From Methanolobus sp. (GTDB taxonomy: Archaea > Halobacteriota > Methanosarcinia > Methanosarcinales > Methanosarcinaceae): a stretch of 64,000 nt of DNA. The position numbers and the translations under genes were made by a program. This document shows, piece by piece, positions 53,810-62,859 of the stretch (the stretch's first letter is position 1; every line of letters starts with the position of its first letter). The stretch is from the NCBI RefSeq assembly GCF_016278385.1, contig NZ_JADQBY010000002.1, positions 170,338-234,337 on the forward strand, given 5' to 3'. The notes below the pieces were generated by a model, which was given only the letters and a program-made list of their open reading frames with translations, was not told the DNA's origin and searched no databases.

Positions 53810-54058
53810 TCATAACCCCATTAATTTAGAATATTTATCAGGATTGTATCCCACAACCACATCATCGCCTATTTTCACAAACGGGAAAGACATTTCCGAA
53901 CCATGTGCCAGACAATCTTCCTTGATATCTCTTTTTGTTTTATCGTCTGCCTTATCATAATCTACATACTCAAAAGGAATATCGTGTTCCCTGAAGAATT
54001 TTTTTGCCCTCATACACCAGGGACAGGTACTGAGGGTATACAGAACTACTTTCTTCAT
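53810..54058 (-). CDS. Glutaredoxin-like protein
   Basis: KKVVLYTLSTCPWCMRAKKFFREHDIPFEYVDYD; FPFVKIGDDVVVGYN. Confidence 0.92.
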   Translation of the reverse strand: MKKVVLYTLSTCPWCMRAKKFFREHDIPFEYVDYDKADDKTKRDIKEDCLAHGSEMSFPFVKIGDDVVVGYNPDKYSKLMGL

Positions 54059-54384
54059 ATGCCTGCACCTTCCAGATTTACAAAAACACTGCCATCCATA
54101 ACCTTCGTTTCATAAACAGGCACCTTGATCTCTATTGCATCAAGGAACTCACCGTTGCGAATATCAAACTTCCAGTCGTGACATCCACATTTTATCACAT
54201 AATCTTCCAGAGTGCCTTTTGATAAAGGACATTCCATATGAGGACACTTGTTGGAAATTGCAAAAAAGACACCTTCTTTCCTGAGAAGAAGAACCTTGTT
54301 ACCTTCAAGTAATAATGCTGTTTTCTCACCGTCGGGAAGTTCATCTACCCTTATTGCCAGAATCCATCTACTTTCCACGTTCAT
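54055..54384 (-). CDS. Rieske [2Fe-2S] protein, soluble (copy 1)
   Basis: NKCPHMECPLSKGTLEDYVIKCGCHDWKFDI (CXH...CXXH). Confidence 0.92.
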   Translation of the reverse strand: MNVESRWILAIRVDELPDGEKTALLLEGNKVLLLRKEGVFFAISNKCPHMECPLSKGTLEDYVIKCGCHDWKFDIRNGEFLDAIEIKVPVYETKVMDGSVFVNLEGAGI

Positions 54385-54405
54385 AAATTCATTCCTGCTG
54401 CATAT

Positions 54406-54711
54406 TTATGTGAGAATGGATATTTTTCCATCCTTCACCTGCGTTTCATATACATTTACCTTTATCTTATCGGATGCAACATATGCTCCGGTGCGAATAT
54501 CAAAGGTCCAGCTATGACAAGGACATTTTAGAGAGTAGTCTTGAAGAATACCTCCTTGCAGAGGACAATTCATATGCGGACAACGGTTCTCAAGGGCATA
54601 GACTTCCCCCTCTTTACGAATCAGGATGATTCGCTGATCTCCAATATCGACTGGTTTTATTTTACCTTCTTTCACTTCATTATCATTTGCAGCGATTATC
54701 CACGAAGTCAT
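54406..54711 (-). CDS. Rieske [2Fe-2S] protein, soluble (copy 2)
   Basis: NRCPHMNCPLQGGILQDYSLKCPCHSWTFDI; start placed at MTSW (54711). Confidence 0.92.
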   Translation of the reverse strand: MTSWIIAANDNEVKEGKIKPVDIGDQRIILIRKEGEVYALENRCPHMNCPLQGGILQDYSLKCPCHSWTFDIRTGAYVASDKIKVNVYETQVKDGKISILT

Positions 54712-54737
54712 TTTAAATCCCCTTATAGTCGAACATA

Positions 54738-55052
54738 TCATAGATAGACAAGTATTTCTCCGTCTTCTACCTTATTTTCATAAACCTCAAGAACCTCATC
54801 CTTTTCCCCAAGGTATTTACCAGACCTTATGTCGTACTCCCAGCCATGACACGGACATTTCAGGATAAACTCATCACTGAAGGTTCCTTTAGAAAGACGG
54901 CATCCCATGTGCTTACACTTGCCGGAAAGAGAGTAGATTACTTTATTTTTCCTAATCAGAAGTACAGGATTTCCCTTTACCCTGACAAACTTCATATTCC
55001 CATCTTTCAAATCACTGTCTTTAAGTGCAAAAAACCAGGATTGTCCTGACAT
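54738..55052 (-). CDS. Rieske [2Fe-2S] protein, soluble (copy 3)
   Basis: GKCKHMGCRLSKGTFSDEFILKCPCHGWEYDI. Confidence 0.92.
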   Translation of the reverse strand: MSGQSWFFALKDSDLKDGNMKFVRVKGNPVLLIRKNKVIYSLSGKCKHMGCRLSKGTFSDEFILKCPCHGWEYDIRSGKYLGEKDEVLEVYENKVEDGEILVYL

Positions 55053-55125
55053 TCGTACCTCCTATAAATAATCAGGGTTCCAAAAATATAAATAGTTGTC
55101 GTGGAATAAAAATAAAGTATCAAGC

Positions 55126-56487
55126 TCATTCATTGATACTTCTGTGCTGGAAATAACGATATTCCCGCCATACAAGGAACATACTTATAGTGGCAGCCAT
55201 GAGATCCGCTATCGGAAATGCCATCCATACTCCTGTAAGATCGAAGTAGTACGGAAGAAGAATTACCAGAGGTATCAGGAACAATATCTGACGGCTCATT
55301 GAGAGGAAGAAAGATGGTTTTGCTTTGCCCAATGACTGGAACAGCGTCGTTCCAATTACATTCAGACCAATTAATGGACTTGCCAGAACCATTATCCTCA
55401 GAGCATATGCTCCACTACTTATGAGGTCAGCATCTGTGCTGAACATACTGAAGAATGTGCCTGGAAATACCGACAGCATAATTAAACCTACCACACCAAA
55501 GAGAGTGGTGATTAGTAATGAGGTCCTGACGGATTCATTTACCCTTGCATAATTCTCTGCTCCATAATTATAGCCGACTATTGGCTGCAGACCATGAGAT
55601 ATACCTATTATAGGCATGAGAATGAGCATTATCAATTTGATTGCAACACCAAACACCGCTATTGAAAGGTCGCCTCCATAGATAACAAGTACATTGTTCA
55701 GTACAAGCATCATAAAACTGTTTGATGCACCCATTACAAAGGAACTAAAACCTATCAATGATATTTCTTTGATAAGATGGAATTTTGGAGCAAAATTTGA
55801 TAATTTGATCTTGACTTGACTTTTCCCACCCAGATAATAATACACAAGATACAGAGTTCCTGCCAGTTGTGCAAGTACAGTCGCAAGAGCTGCACCTTTT
55901 ACACCCATACCAAAGCCGAACATTAGTATCGCATCAAGGAAGATGTTCAGTACTCCTGAAAATATCATGTTATTCATGGCAACTTTTGAGTTACCTTCAG
56001 CCCTTACAAGATTGTTCAGCACAAAACCAAATGTGAATGCCAATGTTCCCTGCAATATTACAACAGAGTATTCCTTTGCATAGAAAAGATTGTCAGCAGT
56101 GGCACCGAACAGATTCAGTATTGCATCTACGTTGAAGAAAAAGAGAATCTGAAAAACGACACTAAGTATCAGTGTATAGCTAAAGACATTCCCAAGAGTT
56201 CTTTCAGCTTTGTCCACATCCCCGGAACCCAGCATACGTGATATCACCGAAGAACCACCGACGCCTATTCCAATGGATATTGCCATCATAAGCATCTGCA
56301 AAGGAAAAGCAACAGCTACGCCTGCAATTCCAAGAATGCTCTGCTCACCCAATGCCCTCCCAACAAAGAATGTGTCCACCAAATTATAGAATGCCTGTAC
56401 AAGAAGTCCTATTATAGCAGGTGTGGACAATTTCCATAATAATTTGTTAATACTCTCAGTTCCTAAAAACTCACTTTTGTTGTTCAT
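55126..56487 (-). CDS. MATE-family efflux transporter
   Basis: LWKLSTPAIIGLLVQAFYNLVDTFFVGRALG, 12-TM architecture. Confidence 0.93.
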   Translation of the reverse strand: MNNKSEFLGTESINKLLWKLSTPAIIGLLVQAFYNLVDTFFVGRALGEQSILGIAGVAVAFPLQMLMMAISIGIGVGGSSVISRMLGSGDVDKAERTLGNVFSYTLILSVVFQILFFFNVDAILNLFGATADNLFYAKEYSVVILQGTLAFTFGFVLNNLVRAEGNSKVAMNNMIFSGVLNIFLDAILMFGFGMGVKGAALATVLAQLAGTLYLVYYYLGGKSQVKIKLSNFAPKFHLIKEISLIGFSSFVMGASNSFMMLVLNNVLVIYGGDLSIAVFGVAIKLIMLILMPIIGISHGLQPIVGYNYGAENYARVNESVRTSLLITTLFGVVGLIMLSVFPGTFFSMFSTDADLISSGAYALRIMVLASPLIGLNVIGTTLFQSLGKAKPSFFLSMSRQILFLIPLVILLPYYFDLTGVWMAFPIADLMAATISMFLVWREYRYFQHRSINE

Positions 56488-56502
56488 GAAGTTATCCTGA
56501 TA

Positions 56503-56982
56503 TCAAATGCTAGTTTGTTTTTTATTCTCTGACTTTTTGTCAAATTCTATTAGGGTATTTCTGCCTTTGTCCAGAAGTTTCCTGAAAATGGTTTCCTCTT
56601 CTTCTGTGAATTCTGAAAGGAGGATTTGGTTCCACTCGTAGAGGGTTTTATTTATCAGCGGGATTATCTCCCTGCCTTTATCCGAGATGAAAACACGGTA
56701 TATCCTTCGGTCATCCTCGTCCTTTTCACGATAGATGTAACCTTCTTTTTCAAGAGCCACTATGGCTCGTGTTGCAGTGGCTTTGCTCAGGTTGAGATGT
56801 CGTGCAAGGCTTTCCTGAGAACAGCCACCCTTATGTGAGAGCGTTAGTAAAAATGCAAACATCGGTCCTTTCAGATTATAAGACCCGAGTGCATTCTCAA
56901 TGTAAAGATGATTATGCGAGAAGATGAAAGCTATTTTCGCACCGATTCGTTCAGATTGCCTCACTAACATCACTCCACACAC
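56503..56982 (-). CDS. MarR-family regulator
   Basis: SQESLARHLNLSKATATRAIVALEKEGYIYREKDEDDRRIYRVFISDKG. Confidence 0.92.
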   Translation of the reverse strand: MCGVMLVRQSERIGAKIAFIFSHNHLYIENALGSYNLKGPMFAFLLTLSHKGGCSQESLARHLNLSKATATRAIVALEKEGYIYREKDEDDRRIYRVFISDKGREIIPLINKTLYEWNQILLSEFTEEEETIFRKLLDKGRNTLIEFDKKSENKKQTSI

Positions 56983-57100
56983 ATTAGTTTCACATGAAAC
57001 TATATCGTTTAACGTGAAACTAATATATAAATGATATGGAAATAATGAATATGGGGATGAAAAGTTTGACTAATCGAAAGTCGTGAATAACTAAAACCAT

Positions 57101-57123
57101 CCCGAAGGGTCCGGCGAAGCCGG
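57101..57123. ncRNA. GC-rich twin-hairpin element (candidate structured RNA or mobile fragment)
   Basis: CCC-GAA-GGG followed by CCGGC-GAA-GCCGG in an AT-rich intergenic context. Confidence 0.3.
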
Positions 57124-57185
57124 TACGATTCGAAAATATCAATAAAATAATCAGTTGACTTTAACTCTTTTTCTGAATACCGGAG

Positions 57186-57587
57186 TTAAAAAACACGATT
57201 TCTCCCATAAAATTGATAGTCTGCAATCCTGGCAGGCATATTTGAAGGAGCAGTATTCATTTCACTCTGCTGAGCCTGTAGTCTCATATTCTGCATGTTC
57301 TGGTTTTGCATATTATTCTGTTGTGGAGCTTGCAGAGTCTGCATGTTCTGAGTATTCTGCATTTGACCTTGTCCAAGTCCTAATCTCTGACCCATATTGG
57401 AATTAAAGAACTGCTGACTGATCGCATAGTATATCTGCTGGGCTTTAGCCTGCATGCAAACTGAAACACCATCCTCTATGGAAACAGAAGAAAAGGAGAG
57501 AGTCGAATCATCATTTTCAGCAGCCACAGAATAAGCCGAAAACAGAAGTAAAAGTGCCACAAATGTAAACAATATCAGTTTCTTCAT
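57186..57587 (-). CDS. Secreted Gln/Asn/Met-rich low-complexity protein
   Basis: Signal peptide MKKLILFTFVALLLLFSAYSVAA; GQGQMQNTQNMQTLQAPQQNNMQNQNMQNMRLQAQQ. Confidence 0.65.
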   Translation of the reverse strand: MKKLILFTFVALLLLFSAYSVAAENDDSTLSFSSVSIEDGVSVCMQAKAQQIYYAISQQFFNSNMGQRLGLGQGQMQNTQNMQTLQAPQQNNMQNQNMQNMRLQAQQSEMNTAPSNMPARIADYQFYGRNRVF

Positions 57588-57752
57588 AGCATTTAACCTT
57601 ACTTTTCTATACAATCCTCTATTCAATCATGTTTATTTTTTCCTTACTTCCCCCACTTGTTCCTGAATATAGTAAAGGGGTCATATGAAGCGTTAAAACT
57701 CCATATGAAACCTGCCAATTCCCTTCAGGAGAGGAATCTTAATATTACTTGT

Positions 57753-58988
57753 TTATTCGTATCTCAGTGCATCCACTGGCTTCATCTTCGATGCGTTGTA
57801 TGCAGGTATTACACCTGAGAGCACTCCGATAACTACTGCAATGGAGATTCCCATTAGCATGAGATCAGGAGCTATCGTTGAACCCATAGATGAACGCATA
57901 ATTGAAATTCCAAGGTACGGCAGCATAGAGGTCAATCCAAGACTCAGTACTATGCCGAGCACACCACCTACAAAACCTACCAACGCGGAATTTACCAGAA
58001 ATATCATCATAATATCACTATTTTTAGCGCCGATGGCTTTCATTGTCCCGATCTCCTTGGTCTTTTCCATGACAGATGTGAACATTGTGTTTGCTATTCC
58101 CACAGAACCAACTACAAGAGATACACCTGCTATGGCTCCCAAGAAGAGGGTCATTGAGTCCATCATCTCACTTGCGGATTCGGCCTGTGAAAGTGAATCG
58201 GACACAGTGAAATCCCGATCGTCGTCATTAACGATATGCCTGGATATCATAAGTTTCTCTTCGACAGCATCCACCACAGTCTCCACATTATCGACGTCGT
58301 CTGCCTTTACGACTATAGAATCAAAAACATCACGCTCTGCATTATCTATGATATCCACTGCTGCATCTATTGGCATGATGATAGAACTATCACTTTCACC
58401 ATTGTCCAGTATGCCCACAACTCTGAAAGACTTACCTTCGATAGTAAGCACACGGTTAAGGCCTACTTCCTCATCGAACATTTCATGGGCTATCCTGTAT
58501 CCTATTACTACAACATTGTTGTCAGTGGCTTCCAGCAATCTGCCTGATTCCAGATCGTACGTCACAGTATACTGCCATACCTGCGGGTCGACCCCTTTCA
58601 CAGAAAGATCGGCGGCCTCACCCATGAAATACACTTCCATCCCGTTGCCGGATATCTGACCATATATGTAATCGATATTCTCAACCAGTTTTATGGCCAT
58701 TATATCCTTATCTGTCAGTTCTGCATCCGAAGAAGATGAAGAGGTATCAGTTTCCCGACCGGGACCAAAACCTGACTGAGCCTTGGTATAACCCGGGGTG
58801 ACGGTTATTGATGTAAGGTCCATGTCAGCAAATCTTGATTCCATATCTGCACTCATACTATCACTGAGCGCCATGATAGTGACCACAGAGCCAACACCAA
58901 TAACGATACCTATGATAGTGAGCCAGCTTCTGATCTTACTGTGAATCAGGATATTTGTAGCAAGCTTCAGATAGGTACTTCGCCTCAT
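57753..58988 (-). CDS. MacB/FtsX-type ABC permease
   Basis: IHSKIRSWLTIIGIVIGVGSVVTIMALSD...MEKTKEIGTMKAIGAKNSDI...YNASKMKPVDALRYE. Confidence 0.94.
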   Translation of the reverse strand: MRRSTYLKLATNILIHSKIRSWLTIIGIVIGVGSVVTIMALSDSMSADMESRFADMDLTSITVTPGYTKAQSGFGPGRETDTSSSSSDAELTDKDIMAIKLVENIDYIYGQISGNGMEVYFMGEAADLSVKGVDPQVWQYTVTYDLESGRLLEATDNNVVVIGYRIAHEMFDEEVGLNRVLTIEGKSFRVVGILDNGESDSSIIMPIDAAVDIIDNAERDVFDSIVVKADDVDNVETVVDAVEEKLMISRHIVNDDDRDFTVSDSLSQAESASEMMDSMTLFLGAIAGVSLVVGSVGIANTMFTSVMEKTKEIGTMKAIGAKNSDIMMIFLVNSALVGFVGGVLGIVLSLGLTSMLPYLGISIMRSSMGSTIAPDLMLMGISIAVVIGVLSGVIPAYNASKMKPVDALRYE

Positions 58989-60379
58989 TGCTTTTCCTTC
59001 TTCAAGATCTTATCTTTAAGGTTCTTAATTTCTACACTTAGAGGTTCATAGGTACCTTCTTTGAGCATCTTCTTTTTCCTGTAATTGAATCCTACAGCCA
59101 AGACTATCAAAAGTGCAGCACCATAGAACAAGTAACTGTTAGTTGATGAACTCTGATTAGCCCGGCTACCAGGACCCGTTCCTGCTGCCATGGTACCACC
59201 AGTTAGCTCTTCTATCTGAACCGTTTTCTCAACTGAGTTTCTCTGACCTGCTGAGTCTGTGTACTCAATTAGAACAAGAAGCTCATTTTCAGATTCCATC
59301 TGTTCCTGCCTTGCTGTTATCTCCTCATCTGTCATCTCTGAAAAGTCCGGACGTGCCTGGGCCGTACCGGACGAATCGTCATCATTGGAAGAAATAGAAC
59401 CCACCTGGGATATTGAGAATGATGTTATGGTATAATCTCCCTTCTCAAGGTTGCCGACTATTGTAGATGTGCTGCCAGTGGCCTGGAAGTTATCCTGCTC
59501 AGGTATTGATACCTTGACCGAGTAAGCTTCATTGTTACCTACGTTCGCAAGGGACAGGGAAACCTCACCTTCATCACTCTCAGAGTAACTCAGGTCAAAG
59601 TCAGTGGCTCCTCCCACAAACATACCTGCCTTGGTTTCGATAGTATTGATGTTTGAATCATAATCCTCAAATTCCAGGGTGATATCAAGCTGATACAATC
59701 CCGGATCTGCATTCACATCTGCCATTACAGAGTATGCTACTGATACTGATTCACCCACATCAAGATAACTTATGTACTTGGTATTGGATGAATACACAGG
59801 CAGAATAATACCTGTTGACTCATCCCATGAAACTGCCATGTTCTTGAGTGGAGAACTTCCTGTATTGGTAATTACAAATTCTATAGGTTCCACGGTTGCA
59901 ACATCAATATTAGATTCACTTATTGTGACAACCTGTGCGTACTCCTTACCCTGTATATCCACATCAACGGTTGTCGAGACACTTGAATCAGTGTCACTGT
60001 CGCTGACAACTACATCTATACCATAGATATCCTCTGCAACATCCGCATCCACCTTCAGTTTGAATTTGACAAGAGTTGCATCTTCTTCATCCTGACGAGC
60101 TTCAAGGAAGGATATTGTTTTAGTTAATGATTCTCCGGATACCTGTGAAAAGGGATACTCCGGTTCTATCTCAACTACCACATCTGTAAGGTCATTACTT
60201 CCTACATTCTGAACACTTATAGTAAGTTCTACTGTTTCACCGGGTCTTGCCGGGTTCGGACTCTGGGTCATCAGATCCACTTCCACTCCTGATACACCGG
60301 CGGAGATACCGGCCGATGCAGTGCTTAGTGACAGGATCAGAATTAACATCAATATCAAAATTTTTCTCATTAAAATCAC
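58985..60379 (-). CDS. COG1361-like exported protein with signal peptide and C-terminal TM
   Basis: Signal peptide; MTQSPNPARPGETVELTISVQNVGSNDLTDVVVEI; SYLFYGAALLIVLAVGFNYRKKK. Confidence 0.85.
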   Translation of the reverse strand: MILMRKILILMLILILSLSTASAGISAGVSGVEVDLMTQSPNPARPGETVELTISVQNVGSNDLTDVVVEIEPEYPFSQVSGESLTKTISFLEARQDEEDATLVKFKLKVDADVAEDIYGIDVVVSDSDTDSSVSTTVDVDIQGKEYAQVVTISESNIDVATVEPIEFVITNTGSSPLKNMAVSWDESTGIILPVYSSNTKYISYLDVGESVSVAYSVMADVNADPGLYQLDITLEFEDYDSNINTIETKAGMFVGGATDFDLSYSESDEGEVSLSLANVGNNEAYSVKVSIPEQDNFQATGSTSTIVGNLEKGDYTITSFSISQVGSISSNDDDSSGTAQARPDFSEMTDEEITARQEQMESENELLVLIEYTDSAGQRNSVEKTVQIEELTGGTMAAGTGPGSRANQSSSTNSYLFYGAALLIVLAVGFNYRKKKMLKEGTYEPLSVEIKNLKDKILKKEKQ

Positions 60380-61251
60380 ATCGCTTCACTGTTTTTTATC
60401 TCTATACTGTCAACCATTCCATCTCTGATATGAACCACACGATCTGCATACTTTGTAAGAGCGGGATCATGGGTGATCATTATGATAGTTTTACCCTCAT
60501 TTTTATGAAGATTGCTTAAAAATTCAAGAATATAGTTTCCTGTTTCACTATCCAGATTCCCGGTTGGTTCATCTGCAAGAATTACCTTGGGGTCAACTGC
60601 CAGAGACCTTGCAATTGCAACTCGTTGCCTTTGACCTCCAGATAATTGTGAAGGAAGATTGTACTTTTTATCAGAAAGAGTGACTACCTCAAGGAGAGCT
60701 TCTGCTCTCTTCCATGAAAAATCTGAATCTGCTTCCTGGAATTCGAGAGGAAGCATGACATTTTCAATTGTGTTCAAAGTAGGTATCAAATTGAATTGCT
60801 GGAAAATGAAACCTATTAGTTGTCCCCTGATCTGAGCAAGCTCTGATTCCTTCATTTTGGAAATATCCTTATTATTCAGTTCAACAACACCCTTGCTTGG
60901 GAGGTCAAGGCATCCCAGAAGGTTCATCATCGTACTCTTTCCGCTTCCACTAGGTCCAAGTATAGCGATAAATTCACCGTGAAATATCTCAAGATCAACG
61001 TTTTTCAAAGCTGCAAACTCGACCTCACCCATCTTGTATATTTTCCACACATCAGTAAGGCGCATGAGAGTTTCAGGATTCTTGCCTGAAGAGTTATTTT
61101 CTACATTCGATTTATCGATGACATTTTTAAAAATCTTAATAGAATCATCTGAAGACTTGTTTTCCACATTAGCCTTATCAGTGATATTCTTAACAATCTC
61201 AATATAATCATCTGAAGACTTGTTTTTCACATTCGTAAGATTCTCTTCCAT
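60376..61251 (-). CDS. ABC transporter ATP-binding protein (MacB/LolD type) with repeat-bearing N-terminal extension
   Basis: [42 protein letters not shown]; likely start MEENLT (61251). Confidence 0.94.
   Translation of the reverse strand: MEENLTNVKNKSSDDYIEIVKNITDKANVENKSSDDSIKIFKNVIDKSNVENNSSGKNPETLMRLTDVWKIYKMGEVEFAALKNVDLEIFHGEFIAILGPSGSGKSTMMNLLGCLDLPSKGVVELNNKDISKMKESELAQIRGQLIGFIFQQFNLIPTLNTIENVMLPLEFQEADSDFSWKRAEALLEVVTLSDKKYNLPSQLSGGQRQRVAIARSLAVDPKVILADEPTGNLDSETGNYILEFLSNLHKNEGKTIIMITHDPALTKYADRVVHIRDGMVDSIEIKNSEAM
61108..61233 (-). repeat. 63-bp in-frame tandem repeat (two units plus partial third) in ABC ATPase N-terminus
   Basis: [21 protein letters not shown] / [21 protein letters not shown] / NVENNSSGK... 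Confidence 0.8.
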
Positions 61252-61952
61252 GATCAGCCTCAATATTTAGATCCCGAATAATCAACTATTATATATTATT
61301 ATACTAATTAAAATATGTGTAACTCATATGTTAATATAAATACAGAATTCATTTTGAGATTCATTCTCACCTAAAGAAGATATGTTCAACAAACGAACCA
61401 TCTGTTCCAAACTTAGTTTCCCATACAAAGAAGAGAGAACATATCCAGACCCAGATTGAGTTTTCTGATGACATTCAGAATCCTGCAGAATAAAACCTAT
61501 TAACTTGATCTGTGTATTCATATCTTTCATTTTTGTCTCCAATTTCGAATAAGGGACACCTGACGGATAAGTAGCAGGTATCTCTTATACGAGTGGGGTG
61601 GTTGGTTGTTGGTATGTCGGTGACACCGAATTGGATGTGGTTGGGGGTTAGGTATCACCAAACTTGGATGGTATGTTTCAGCAATCATTTGCTGGACAAT
61701 TCCCAATTGATTATTTTTAATAAAAGGATACTTACAGGAAAATAGATTGAAAAATAGAAATATTTAACAATGAAGCTTTTTCATGCAACCATAATAAAAT
61801 AAAATCATTAAATAGGTTTTAAAACATTATCAAACGTCTAATTAGACTTTATTTTGCTAAATAAGCACTATAAAAGGATACTCAAAAAAATTATCAAAAC
61901 CGACTCACAAAAATACTTCCACAAACCGGATAGTTCAAATCAAAAGGGAGGA

Positions 61953-62837
61953 TCAATTATCTTCCTCATCTACCAGGAACAGAACATTCCCACGTCCTTT
62001 CTTGAATTTCTGAATCTTGCCCCTCTTTTCAAGGTCAAGAAGCATGAGACTGACCTTACCTTCAGAGTATTTAAGGCGCTTACGCATGTCTTTCTGCGTC
62101 ATTCTTCCACCCTGTGATATCAAGATATCAAGTATTTCCTGAAGGTCTGCCGGAACGGGTTCATCGGAAAGAATTGGAACTTCTACTTTAATATCATCCC
62201 GCAGAGAAATACTTAAGGGTTCATCAATGATTTCATCTGTAGTTGGACCAGCATCCATTTCTGTCACTTCAAACTCCGGTCCTTCCTCAATATCTTCAAC
62301 AACCTTTACTTTGTTCTCAGGAACAACATAAGGAGATGCTTCCGGTTTTAATTTCTTTGTTATAGGGGACTTTGGCTTCTTCATTATCTGTGATACCAGA
62401 ACAACCAGAAGGAGAGCAAAAACGACTATAGCCCTAATAAGGATCCAACGACTCTTGTCAGGAGTAGAAGTGGTACTTTCACCTGTAGATCCTTCACTGG
62501 AACTAGAATAGGATGGCAGGAGCAGAAGATCCAGAACATAACTTCCCTCATCGAAGACAATGATAATATCTTCTGCGTAGTAGGTTAACTGGTCATCTTC
62601 ATAATAACTTGCAGTGATATTATACGTCCCGTTTGTTAACTCAAAGGAGTAAACACCATATTTTGCAACCATTGATTGTGATGGTGTGGAGTTCACCTCT
62701 ATTATTGCATTGTCAAGTGGCTCAAATGTACTCCATTCATAAGCTACGCCGTGCACAGTTGCAATCTCAGCTGCTCCGGTGATGCCTGACAATAGTAAGA
62801 TCATGACAATACAGCTAATGCAGGATATTACTCTCAT
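61953..62837 (-). CDS. Membrane-anchored wHTH protein: signal/TM, extracytoplasmic CnaB-like domain, TM, cytoplasmic winged helix
   Basis: HGVAYEWSTFEPLDNAIIEVNSTPSQSMVAKYGVYSFELTNGTYNITASYY; TM WILIRAIVVFALLLVVLVSQIM; C-term LQEILDILISQGGRMTQKDMRKRLKYSEGKVSLMLLDLEKRGKIQKFKKGRGNVLFL. Confidence 0.82.
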   Translation of the reverse strand: MRVISCISCIVMILLLSGITGAAEIATVHGVAYEWSTFEPLDNAIIEVNSTPSQSMVAKYGVYSFELTNGTYNITASYYEDDQLTYYAEDIIIVFDEGSYVLDLLLLPSYSSSSEGSTGESTTSTPDKSRWILIRAIVVFALLLVVLVSQIMKKPKSPITKKLKPEASPYVVPENKVKVVEDIEEGPEFEVTEMDAGPTTDEIIDEPLSISLRDDIKVEVPILSDEPVPADLQEILDILISQGGRMTQKDMRKRLKYSEGKVSLMLLDLEKRGKIQKFKKGRGNVLFLVDEEDN

Positions 62838-62859
62838 ATTACACAACCCGGACCTTATA

